Below are positions 1 through 5,560 of a DNA stretch of 5,639 bases, one piece after another; the stretch's first letter is position 1, and each line of letters opens with the position of its first letter. Below the pieces are notes generated by a model, which was not told the DNA's origin, did no database searches, and saw only the letters and a program-made list of their open reading frames with translations. The position numbers and the translations under genes were made by a program. This DNA is from Bacteroidales bacterium (GTDB lineage: Bacteria; Bacteroidota; Bacteroidia; Bacteroidales; VadinHA17). The DNA lies in contig JABUEV010000184.1 of the NCBI GenBank assembly GCA_013314865.1, positions 1-5,639 of the forward strand. The letters run 5' to 3'.

Positions 1-919
1 CAGGTACTTTTTTACCCCGTGCCGGGAAATCCCAGCGTATAATGGCCTGATCTGAAACAAAACCTGTATCAGGAACAGGTGTCTTGAACTCACATTCGGC
101 GACAAGAGGCATTCCCAGATCCAATGACCAGTATGGAGCATCGAGGGTATGACAGCACCAGTCTCCCAATTCACCATTGCCAAAATCAAACCATCCACGC
201 CATGTCAGCGGGGCATATACACTGTTATATGGCCTGTATTCTGCCGGTCCCAGCCACAGATCCCAATCGAGATATTCAGGAACGGGCTGTTCGGGTGGGG
301 GAAAACTTGACGGCTTGTCGAAATACTTTCCCTTACCAAAGGCAGGTCCGTCAAACCAGGCTATAACTTCGGTGACATTGCCCAGTATACCGGCGTCATA
401 CCATTCTTTCACCTGGCGAATACCGTTTGTAGCATGCCCCTGGTTGGCCAGCTGTGTAACCACTTTGTAGTACTTGGCTGCCTTCTTCAGAGTCCTTAAC
501 TGCCAAACATTGTGTGCAAGGGGTTTCTCAACAATGACATGCTTCCCAAGTTCCATAGCCGCCATTGCTGCCGGGAAATGGGTATGATCAGGAGTGCAGA
601 CCATCACTGCATCTATTTCCTTGTGCATTTTATCAAGCATAACCCTGAAGTCTTTAAATCGCCTGGCATCCGGCATTGCTTTGAAACCGGCAGCAGCCCT
701 GTTGACATCTACATCGCACAAGGCAACAATATTTTCGTTCCAGTTTGGATCTTTCTGATTAATCAGTCTGCTGTAGTTGGCTCTGCCCTGCCCTCCAACT
801 CCAATAACCGCAACATTTAACTTGTTTGCCGGCGGAGAACTTATCATTTTTGGGATAAAAAATGCACCTGCTGTCAATGCACCTGCTGATTTGAGAAAAT
901 CTCTCCTAGTTTTTTTCAT
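1..919 (-). CDS. Tat-exported Gfo/Idh/MocA family oxidoreductase (C-terminus cut by window edge)
   Basis: The reading frame opens at ATG 919-917 and stays open for 306 codons to the window edge, so the C-terminus is missing; relatives are usually about 430-480 residues. The N-terminus MKKTRRDFLKSAGALTAGAF is a twin-arginine signal (RRDFLK at 5-10 plus a hydrophobic stretch), so the protein should be exported folded, with its cofactor. A Rossmann NAD(P)-binding motif follows (VAVIGVGGQGR, 36-46), with an acidic residue ending strand 2 (CDVD, 68-71). Next come CTPDHTH (108-114), the family's catalytic-lysine motif EKPLA (K132) and a D-x3-H pair (D253, H257 in GDWCCHTLD). Family members use NAD(P) to oxidise or reduce sugars and related polyols, and some exported ones act as NAD-dependent glycosidases; the substrate here cannot be read from the sequence. 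No strong Shine-Dalgarno precedes the start, as is usual in Bacteroidota. Family and export are confident; the substrate is unknown. Confidence 0.93.
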   Translation of the reverse strand, partial: MKKTRRDFLKSAGALTAGAFFIPKMISSPPANKLNVAVIGVGGQGRANYSRLINQKDPNWNENIVALCDVDVNRAAAGFKAMPDARRFKDFRVMLDKMHKEIDAVMVCTPDHTHFPAAMAAMELGKHVIVEKPLAHNVWQLRTLKKAAKYYKVVTQLANQGHATNGIRQVKEWYDAGILGNVTEVIAWFDGPAFGKGKYFDKPSSFPPPEQPVPEYLDWDLWLGPAEYRPYNSVYAPLTWRGWFDFGNGELGDWCCHTLDAPYWSLDLGMPLVAECEFKTPVPDTGFVSDQAIIRWDFPARGKKVP

Positions 920-1281
920 GATTGTTTGGGGTCTTAGTAATCTGACAATAAAATAGTTGATACACGGATCCGGCTCTGTTTGCTTAACCGAAATAATTCC
1001 TGCTTTTAAATATATACAATTATTGGTAAAAAAACGATGCTTAACATTTAAACCTGTAATTAAATTACAGGAAATTGTAAAGCAGGAAGTTGCATGTGCT
1101 GGCTGTCCGGACTAATTTCTCCAGGTAAAATTCTGACTTTTAATTCAATTCTGGATCATAGAAACAACTTAGGTTCAGGTCATTTAAAATGTTATAGCAA
1201 TAAATGATCAGTATCACTGGCATTTGCAACCTGACGAGTATAACATATAATAAAGTAGTTTTAAGAATAGACCAGGCAGAT
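920..1281. other. Noncoding gap between two minus-strand genes
   Basis: This 362-bp stretch separates the oxidoreductase start from the end of the small secreted-protein gene. All reading frames here are short and none resembles a known protein. It is AT-rich and should hold the promoter and leader of the oxidoreductase. A weak promoter-like string reading TATATTTA on the minus strand lies around 1008-1015, one base off the Bacteroidota -7 consensus, but no convincing -33 partner was found. The notable element is the 19-bp palindrome at 1053-1071. No clear terminator was seen for the gene that ends at 1282. Confidence 0.6.
1053..1071. promoter_or_regulatory. Perfect 19-bp palindrome, candidate operator
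   Basis: The sequence CCTGTAATTAAATTACAGG is a perfect inverted repeat: 9-bp arms around one central A. It starts 134 bp upstream of the oxidoreductase ATG in noncoding DNA. There is no T-run on either side and the centre is too short to form a hairpin loop without opening inner pairs. It therefore looks more like a site for a dimeric DNA-binding protein than a terminator. The binding protein is unknown. The symmetry is seen directly; the operator role is inferred. Confidence 0.4.
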
Positions 1282-1662
1282 CTAGTTGGTCACTCTTAAT
1301 CTTGTTCCCTGAACAGAAGCTATTCCTCCCATTATATCGCCCGTCAGATTGTCTTCGTCCTTTTTTGTGAGTATCATATCTACAACCCCTTGGCTTCCTA
1401 TAAATGTAATTGTCGCCTGTTTTTCCTGAACGCTGGTTTTTTCAACTTTATACAAATCCTTCCCCTCAGAATCCTTTATTGAAGAAGAAATCTTATCATT
1501 GTTCTTTTCAAAACAAATAACCATTTTAACATCCCCGTATGGACTGGAAACAACAGTATTCCACTTGCCCTCAAAGTACTGAATTCCAGTTTTCGTCTGT
1601 GCATTCGCTATTGTTGCTAAAAGCAAAAGAAGTCCCGTAATAATTAAACTTTGTTTTTTCAT
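1282..1662 (-). CDS. Small secreted protein of unknown function (possibly lipocalin-like)
   Basis: This gene encodes 126 residues. Residues 1-21 form a type I signal peptide: a KK n-region, the hydrophobic core LIITGLLLLLATI, and a cleavage site after ANA, leaving a mature N-terminus QTKTG. The mature domain is about 105 residues of alternating polar and hydrophobic stretches with glycine turns, including FEGKWN near residues 30-35 and a DNLTGDIMGG turn near 104-113. That pattern suggests a small all-beta barrel resembling lipocalin-like domains, in which an early GxW motif is common. There is no cysteine pair, no lipobox and no recognised catalytic motif, so the fold is a guess and the function unknown. 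The protein is probably periplasmic or secreted. The gene has a clear Bacteroidota promoter upstream and lies back to back with an AraC-type regulator that may control it. Confidence 0.82.
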   Translation of the reverse strand: MKKQSLIITGLLLLLATIANAQTKTGIQYFEGKWNTVVSSPYGDVKMVICFEKNNDKISSSIKDSEGKDLYKVEKTSVQEKQATITFIGSQGVVDMILTKKDEDNLTGDIMGGIASVQGTRLRVTN

Positions 1663-1691
1663 GATGATTCTATTTAATGTTTTTGTGAAAG

Positions 1692-1722
1692 CAAAGTTAA
1701 GAGGTCAATTAAAGTCAATCAA
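1692..1722 (-). promoter_or_regulatory. Bacteroidota-type promoter of the small secreted-protein gene
   Basis: On the minus strand, TAACTTTG (1699-1692) matches the Bacteroidota -7 consensus TAnnTTTG perfectly. A TTG (1722-1720) lies 20 bp upstream, in the right place for the -33 element. Transcription should begin about 5-7 bp beyond the -7 box, giving a leader of roughly 20-25 nt before the ATG at 1662. The phased GTCAA boxes lie across the -33 element and the spacer. The motif match is seen; promoter activity is inferred. Confidence 0.65.
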
Positions 1723-1728
1723 GGTCAA
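1703..1728. repeat. Three GTCAA boxes at 10-bp spacing, candidate regulator-binding array
   Basis: GTCAA occurs at 1704-1708, 1714-1718 and 1724-1728, each 10 bp after the last. Each copy is preceded by G or A and sits in a similar AT-rich context. A degenerate fourth copy (GACAA, 1735-1739) follows one base out of phase. Spacing of one helical turn puts all boxes on one DNA face. AraC-family proteins read DNA with two helix-turn-helix motifs that contact successive major grooves, so this geometry suits the regulator encoded next door. The array covers the -33 element and spacer of the small gene's promoter and lies about 85-110 bp upstream of the regulator's ATG, so it could control both genes. 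Confidence 0.5.
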
Positions 1729-1811
1729 AAAGATGACAAAGTTGGACATATAGTCGCTTTTTACATTTATTTTTGCATTTTCACTAATTTATTTTGGATA
1801 ATTTGAACTCA

Positions 1812-2675
1812 ATGTCAAATTTAAATGATAAGGATTTTGCCTGGAATTTTACAAAGTCTGATTCCATTGAAGGCATTATTATGTTTCTTGAGATGAATGG
1901 ATCAGGGTTGACCACCGGTTACCCGATCAAATTAGATGCAGTTATCGCCATTATCTGTACCAGAGGAACTATATATGGATCTTTGAATTTAAGGCCATTT
2001 GAAGCTAATGCTCCCGGGCTTTTAATAATCCTTTCCGATCAGGTACTCCAAATCGATCGTTATAGTGAAGAATTTCATGGTAAGGCTTTAGTTTTGTCCA
2101 ATGAGTTTTGGAAAGATTTTTCTTTCAGTAAAAATCTCAGCATACCTATATTTAGCTCGATCAGTGAGAACCCTTTCATTAAACTTGAAATGGAGGAGCT
2201 TTATTCAATAATGGATTATTTTAAACTGCTTCAGACAACAATAAGAAAAAAAGAAAATCAGAACAGGTCGGAGGCCGTAAAGTATCTTACTATGGCATTT
2301 TTCTACGGCATCGGATACCAGTTTCATAAAATACCTGATGATATAAGTAAAACAAAACATGATATAATAACTGAGAAATTTCTTACAATGGTCAGGGATA
2401 ATTTCAGGTATCATCGCGATATTAGGTTTTATGCAGAAAAACTATCTCTCACTCCAAAATACCTTTCCAAAGTACTCAGACAAAAAAGCGGTAAGACAGC
2501 AGCTGAATGGATAGATGATCACATCATTCTTGAGGCAAAGGCATTGATGATGTCAACAAACAAGAACATAAAACAGATAAGCGACGAATTGAATTTTCCT
2601 TCGCAGTCATTCTTCGGTAAGTATTTTAAAAGACGAGTTGGAATCTCCCCAAAAGAGTACAGGAAAAACCGATAG
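1812..2675 (+). CDS. AraC-family transcriptional regulator
   Basis: The protein has 287 residues if it starts at ATG 1812. The frame is also open from a TTG at 1794, but the ATG is preferred because the six extra residues add no recognisable element. Residues about 1-165 form a divergent ligand-sensing domain with the beta-rich character of AraC cupin domains. Residues about 185-287 are a typical AraC DNA-binding domain: a first helix-turn-helix (about 202-227, with YAEKLSLTPKYLSKVLRQKS) and a second (about 251-284, IKQISDELNFPSQSFFGKYF, then the family signature RRVGISPKEYR). It is a cytoplasmic DNA-binding protein, and its effector cannot be predicted. It diverges from the small secreted-protein gene across a 149-bp gap with phased GTCAA boxes, so autoregulation and control of that gene are plausible. 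Family assignment is very secure; the target is inferred. Confidence 0.93.
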   Translation: MSNLNDKDFAWNFTKSDSIEGIIMFLEMNGSGLTTGYPIKLDAVIAIICTRGTIYGSLNLRPFEANAPGLLIILSDQVLQIDRYSEEFHGKALVLSNEFWKDFSFSKNLSIPIFSSISENPFIKLEMEELYSIMDYFKLLQTTIRKKENQNRSEAVKYLTMAFFYGIGYQFHKIPDDISKTKHDIITEKFLTMVRDNFRYHRDIRFYAEKLSLTPKYLSKVLRQKSGKTAAEWIDDHIILEAKALMMSTNKNIKQISDELNFPSQSFFGKYFKRRVGISPKEYRKNR

Positions 2676-2804
2676 CGTGTAGACTTTAACCATAACAATG
2701 CTTTTGATGCTGATTTCTTTTAGCATGAGAAAATCTTTGATATTCATTTTCAGTAATCCGGATACAAAAAACCGTAATCTGTATAAATTAACAGCTGAAA
2801 ATAG
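2676..2804 (+). other. Gap after the AraC gene, possibly decayed esterase sequence
   Basis: The stretch between the regulator stop and the recognisable esterase remnant has no convincing gene. A 42-codon frame (2725-2853) reads MRKSLIFIFSN and later LTAENSYNF. Its end runs into the esterase remnant in a different frame, so it is more likely decayed esterase sequence than a real small gene. A weak 5-bp inverted repeat (ATGCT/AGCAT, around 2708-2727) sits downstream of the regulator, but it lacks a T-run and is not called a terminator. Confidence 0.4.
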
Positions 2805-3021
2805 TTACAACTTTGCATCATTGTTACAGCTAACAACAGAATTGTCAATGTGAATATAATATACAGGCGGGTGGAGAATTTAAAAAATGCAGGGGTGGAT
2901 TTTGAATATTACAGGCATCAAAGCGCAGGTCATGGACCCGGACTTGGGTACAGGAATTAATCCAGAGGGCTGGATGGCCGTTGCTGTCCGGTTCCGACAA
3001 AAACAAATAAGTGTACAATAA
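2805..3021 (+). pseudogene. C-terminal remnant of an alpha/beta-hydrolase (esterase), frameshifted
   Basis: From about 2805 one frame reads CIIVTANNRIVNVN, then RRVENLKNAGVDFEYYRH and QSAGHGPGLG, and hits a stop at 2958-2960. Moving one base at 2949, the next frame continues as TGINPEGWMAVAVRFRQKQI and stops at 3019-3021. Joined, this is the classic C-terminal end of BD-FAE/acetyl-esterase type hydrolases: the catalytic-aspartate loop, the RxxxLxxAGVxxEY helix-strand, the catalytic histidine in AGHG, then GLGTGxxxEGW and a final helix. One extra base (near 2946-2949) explains the frame change. The catalytic Asp position reads Asn (ANN instead of the usual AND) and RFW appears as RFR, further signs of decay. 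Fragments upstream (a short frame from 2725 ending TAENSYNF near 2814) may be more of the same gene in another frame. The N-terminal two-thirds is absent. Family recognition is from memory of conserved motifs, not a search. Confidence 0.72.
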
Positions 3022-3821
3022 TGTATATTTTCAGAAAAAACAGCACCAGGCTTAGAGTGATTATAATTATGGTTGTGACAGGTTTTTCTTATGTCACGCA
3101 GGCTCAAACGTCCGACAGTACACGAGCCATAATAAATAATTTTGCAGGAGCTGTTACAATTCAAAGTAAAGGCATTTCCACGATTCCAAACCTGACACTG
3201 GGAAGACCTGCCGCTGTTTTTGACATGAAACTTGGAAGAAAACTGACTTTTGAACCGCAATTCCGTTTTGCCCTTGACGGAAAACCCTGGGCTATGGTTT
3301 TCTGGTGGCGATATTACGGATCCTTCAGTGATAAGTTGAAGGTAACTTTGCATGCAAATCACTCATTATCTTATAAATCCATAACTTCTTATACATCTAC
3401 CGGCACTTCTCAGGAGTTAATCAGAGCAACAAGATATCTGGTAGTTGCAGTAGCGCCTAATTATCAAATAAATAAATATATAAATGCCGGATTATATCTT
3501 CATTATGCACATGGTATTGAAAAATTCATTACCAGAAACACCTGGATGACTTCTTTCAGACCTGTCATTTCAAACATACCTGTTGCAAAGAATATCTCTG
3601 CAAGAATTAGCCCGGAAATATATTATCTGAAATTGGATACCAAAGACGGAGTCTATTTAAATGCATCATTTTCAATTAGTAAAACCAATTTCCCCCTTTC
3701 AGTCTCGGGATTGATAAATAAACCTCTGAAATCAAACATACCATCAGAATTTGATTTACTTTGGAATGTCGGACTTAGTTATACTTTTAATAAAAAATAC
3801 ATTGAAGCCCAATCTCAATAA
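3021..3821 (+). CDS. Predicted outer-membrane beta-barrel protein, function unknown
   Basis: The protein has 266 residues. The N-terminus has a basic region (RKNSTRLR, 5-12), a hydrophobic core (VIIIMVVTGF) and a likely cleavage site after TQA (residue 28), so it is exported. Starting at ATG 3021 keeps the basic n-region; starting at Met17 would lose it. The mature protein is rich in alternating aromatic and polar strands with short turns, for example LTFEPQFRFALDGKPWAMVF (75-94) followed by WWRYYG, and it ends in a strand with an aromatic residue (VGLSYTF) about ten residues from the C-terminus. This is the pattern of an outer-membrane barrel of roughly ten to twelve strands. No catalytic motif is visible and I cannot name a family. 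The ATG overlaps by one base the stop of the broken esterase upstream (TAATG), and another broken esterase follows it, so it may once have belonged to an esterase operon. Confidence 0.8.
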   Translation: MYIFRKNSTRLRVIIIMVVTGFSYVTQAQTSDSTRAIINNFAGAVTIQSKGISTIPNLTLGRPAAVFDMKLGRKLTFEPQFRFALDGKPWAMVFWWRYYGSFSDKLKVTLHANHSLSYKSITSYTSTGTSQELIRATRYLVVAVAPNYQINKYINAGLYLHYAHGIEKFITRNTWMTSFRPVISNIPVAKNISARISPEIYYLKLDTKDGVYLNASFSISKTNFPLSVSGLINKPLKSNIPSEFDLLWNVGLSYTFNKKYIEAQSQ

Positions 3822-3832
3822 TAAAGAGTGAT

Positions 3833-4119
3833 ATGAATAAGACAATTGCTGAAAAAATCAGCAACGGATTTGCCATTGCAGTTAATGATTACCGGTTTAG
3901 TACCCATGCTTTTTTTACCAGACAGATCGAGGACTGCAACAGCGTTATTTAATTCATGGTGAAAAAGATGAACTGGTTCCCCTTGATCATTCACGTTTAT
4001 TGAGTGCCTGACTGAGTATATTCAAAATTCAGAATGAACTTCTAATTGTAAAAGATACACCTGGATCAGAATCTTATACGGGATCAAAGCAGGTAATTGT
4101 ACGTCAAAGTAGAAAATGA
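3833..4119 (+). pseudogene. Second alpha/beta-hydrolase (esterase) remnant with internal deletion and stop codon
   Basis: Two separate pieces of one esterase are recognisable. The first (frame from 3833) reads ISNGFAIAVNDYRFS, then THAFFTRQIEDCNSVI, and stops at 3950. It matches the conserved strand and helix after the oxyanion-hole region (usually GYAVxSINYRLS...FPAQIEDCKAAIRWL). Immediately after, in another frame (about 3946-4119), comes YLIHGEKDELVPLDHSRLLS, the catalytic-aspartate segment, then an in-frame TGA at 4009-4011. LSIFKIQNELLIVKDTPG follows, and a final TGA at 4117. The segment that should lie between them, about a hundred residues including the GxSxG nucleophile elbow, is missing, as are the N-terminal signal region and the catalytic histidine context. 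The gene cannot make an active enzyme. It differs from the remnant at 2805-3021, because both contain the aspartate segment but with different sequence. Confidence 0.72.
3846..3864 (+). terminator. Hairpin just after the barrel gene, possible terminator
   Basis: TTGCTGA and TCAGCAA form a perfect 7-bp stem around an AAAAA loop, 24 bp after the barrel gene's stop codon. The position suits transcript ending or 3'-end protection for that gene. No T-run follows, so it is not a standard intrinsic terminator, and it also lies inside the esterase remnant, where it may be accidental. Confidence 0.25.
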
Positions 4120-4123
4120 CAGG

Positions 4124-4153
4124 TTTTAATCCGGGGAACTATATTTATATTTG
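4124..4153 (+). promoter_or_regulatory. Bacteroidota-type promoter of the nitroreductase gene
   Basis: TATATTTG at 4146-4153 matches the -7 consensus TAnnTTTG perfectly. TTTT at 4124-4127, 18 bp upstream, is a three-of-four match to the -33 TTTG. Transcription would start near 4158-4160, giving a leader of about 40 nt before ATG 4199. The alternative TTG start at 4151 falls inside this -7 box and would not be transcribed, which supports the later ATG. Confidence 0.55.
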
Positions 4154-4198
4154 TTGACTGGAGATATATGCAATTTACCAAATTCAAATCTTAATCCG

Positions 4199-4717
4199 AT
4201 GGAATTCTCCGATCTTATCCGAACACGTGAAAGTGTGCGTAGCTACGACCCGGACAGATCTGTCCCCGAAGAGATACTAAGAAAAATTCTGGATGCCGGA
4301 AGACTTGCTCCTTCAGCCTGCAATTACCAGCCATGGAAGTTTTTACTGATATCCTCTCCGGCTATGCTTGAAAAAGTAAGAGCATCCTATCACCGCGAGT
4401 GGTTTAAGGAAGCCCCGCATGTACTGGTTGTTACAGGATTGAAGGATCAGGCATGGAACCGGACTTATGACGGGTACAATTCAGTTGAAACCGATGCAGC
4501 CGTTGCACTTACACACATGATCCTGGCTGCCGAAAACGAGGGTGTTGCAACTTGCTGGATAGCTGCCTACGATCCCGAAATGCTAAGGAAAGCTCTTAAA
4601 CTGGGTAGAAACCAGATTGTTTTTGGCATAACACCATTAGGATATCCAAAACCAGGATACCAGAAAAGTCATACAAAAAAACGTAAACCACTTGAGGATA
4701 TAGTTGAATATCTTTAA
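4199..4717 (+). CDS. Nitroreductase-family FMN-dependent oxidoreductase
   Basis: The protein has 172 residues from ATG 4199, within the usual 165-220 range of the family. It begins MEFSDLIRTRESVRSYDPDR. The RxSxR pattern (R10, S12, R14) at the N-terminus normally binds the FMN phosphate. Next come the flavin-binding segment APSACNYQPWKF (37-48), a helix with TDAAVALTHMILAAENEG (98-115), the strand ATCWIAAYD (117-125) and the C-terminal GITPLGYPK (143-151). Such enzymes are cytoplasmic homodimers that use NAD(P)H to reduce nitroaromatics, quinones or other acceptors; the natural substrate cannot be told. The frame is open back to TTG 4151, but that codon lies in the promoter's -7 box, so ATG 4199 is chosen. 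The radical SAM gene follows on the same strand after 99 bp with no strong terminator, so co-transcription is possible. Confidence 0.93.
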   Translation: MEFSDLIRTRESVRSYDPDRSVPEEILRKILDAGRLAPSACNYQPWKFLLISSPAMLEKVRASYHREWFKEAPHVLVVTGLKDQAWNRTYDGYNSVETDAAVALTHMILAAENEGVATCWIAAYDPEMLRKALKLGRNQIVFGITPLGYPKPGYQKSHTKKRKPLEDIVEYL

Positions 4718-4816
4718 TAAATGATCCGGTATATCTGGCGGCAACAGGCAGTTCCTTCCCAAAACTGTACTGATTGCTGAATTATTTATAGGTGCCTGTG
4801 AAAAAACACTGATGCT
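4718..4816 (+). other. Short intergenic gap before the radical SAM gene
   Basis: No TAnnTTTG promoter was found in this 99-bp gap, which favours read-through from the nitroreductase gene. A weak inverted repeat (CAGTT at 4749-4753, AACTG at 4763-4767) has only five pairs and no T-run. Confidence 0.35.
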
Positions 4817-5560
4817 GTGGACATAAGGGAGAAAAAATCAAAAACAATCCTTTCGACATCTAAAATCTATGACTATGTCATAAATCCTTATGTGGGCTGT
4901 CAGCATGGATGCTCCTATTGCTATGCACGATTCATTAAGAAGTTTACAGGTCACACAGAGCCATGGGGAAAATTTGTCGATGTCAGGATAAACGCAGCGG
5001 ATCTTTTAATAAAAGAAATCAGAAAGAAGAAGCGTGGGAGTGTCTGGGTGAGCGGTCTCTGTGATCCATACCAGCCTCTTGAGAAAAAATATGAAATCAC
5101 CAGAAAATGCCTTAAAATTCTTACTGACAATCAGTGGCCTGTGACCATACAGACACGTTCACCTCTTGTTCTGAGAGATATTGACATTATAAAGTCATCA
5201 CCAAATATTGAGGCCGGACTTTCAATAACAACTGCGGATGATGCCATCAGGAAGTTATTTGAGCCAAATGCTCCTTCTGTCGGGGAACGGATTAATACCC
5301 TTGAGACTTTACACTGTGAGGGGATAAGAACATATGCTATGATAGCTCCTTTGCTTTCCGGGGCTGAATCACTGCCCGGTCTTCTGCATGGTAAGGTTGA
5401 CTATATTATTGTTGACAGGATGAATTACCACTATGCAGACTGGATATACAGGCATTATGGGTTGGAGGACAAATTATCCGACTCATTTTTCAGGGAAGCT
5501 GGATCGGTTATTGAATCTAAATGCAAACAACTTAACATTCCGTGCGAGAAAGTATACTGA
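4817..5560 (+). CDS. Radical SAM protein of the SPL (spore photoproduct lyase-like) family
   Basis: The protein has 247 residues and starts at GTG 4817, the only usable start between an in-frame TGA at 4799-4801 and the first conserved motif. Residues 22-38 read INPYVGCQHGCSYCYAR: C28-x3-C32-x2-C35 holds the radical SAM [4Fe-4S] cluster that cleaves S-adenosylmethionine. Family-typical segments follow: VSGLCDPYQPLEKKYEITRK (78-97), the strand PVTIQTRSPLVLRDIDII (108-125), EAGLSITTADD (132-142) and FEPNAPSVGERINTLETLH (148-166). This layout matches the SPL/Rv2578c-type group of short radical SAM proteins. Most are uncharacterised and occur in non-spore-formers, so DNA photoproduct repair should not be assumed. 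It is cytoplasmic and may share a transcript with the nitroreductase gene. Confidence 0.92.
   Translation: MDIREKKSKTILSTSKIYDYVINPYVGCQHGCSYCYARFIKKFTGHTEPWGKFVDVRINAADLLIKEIRKKKRGSVWVSGLCDPYQPLEKKYEITRKCLKILTDNQWPVTIQTRSPLVLRDIDIIKSSPNIEAGLSITTADDAIRKLFEPNAPSVGERINTLETLHCEGIRTYAMIAPLLSGAESLPGLLHGKVDYIIVDRMNYHYADWIYRHYGLEDKLSDSFFREAGSVIESKCKQLNIPCEKVY

Noticed and set aside
124..820. Plus-strand open frames at 124-366, 177-470 and 512-820
   Set aside because: They lie opposite the minus-strand Gfo/Idh/MocA gene, whose motifs run through the whole region. Their translations have no protein-like features.
1198..1251. Plus-strand stretch reading AINDQYHWHLQPDEYNI, reminiscent of a cupin HWH motif
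   Set aside because: It is only 17 codons long with stops on both sides and no further cupin motif in any nearby frame. Chance is the simplest explanation.
1794..1811. TTG start for the AraC regulator, six codons upstream of the ATG
   Set aside because: ATG 1812 is the more likely start and the extra residues add no recognisable element, although the TTG cannot be formally excluded.
2205..2414. Minus-strand open frame of 69 codons
   Set aside because: It lies entirely inside the AraC regulator gene on the other strand and has no recognisable motif.
2725..2853. A 42-codon small ORF starting MRKSLIFIFSN
   Set aside because: Its end overlaps the recognisable esterase remnant in another frame and its last part could itself be esterase-derived. 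No independent evidence supports a real small gene.
2880..3362. Minus-strand open frame of 160 codons
   Set aside because: It is antisense to the esterase remnant and the start of the barrel gene, both of which carry recognisable signals. Its own translation is rich in Ser, Cys and His with no domain.
4009..4011. In-frame TGA as a possible recoded codon (selenocysteine or alternative code)
   Set aside because: The surrounding gene also lacks its nucleophile region and is frameshifted. The intact radical SAM gene in the window ends at TGA as a normal stop, so decay is the better reading.
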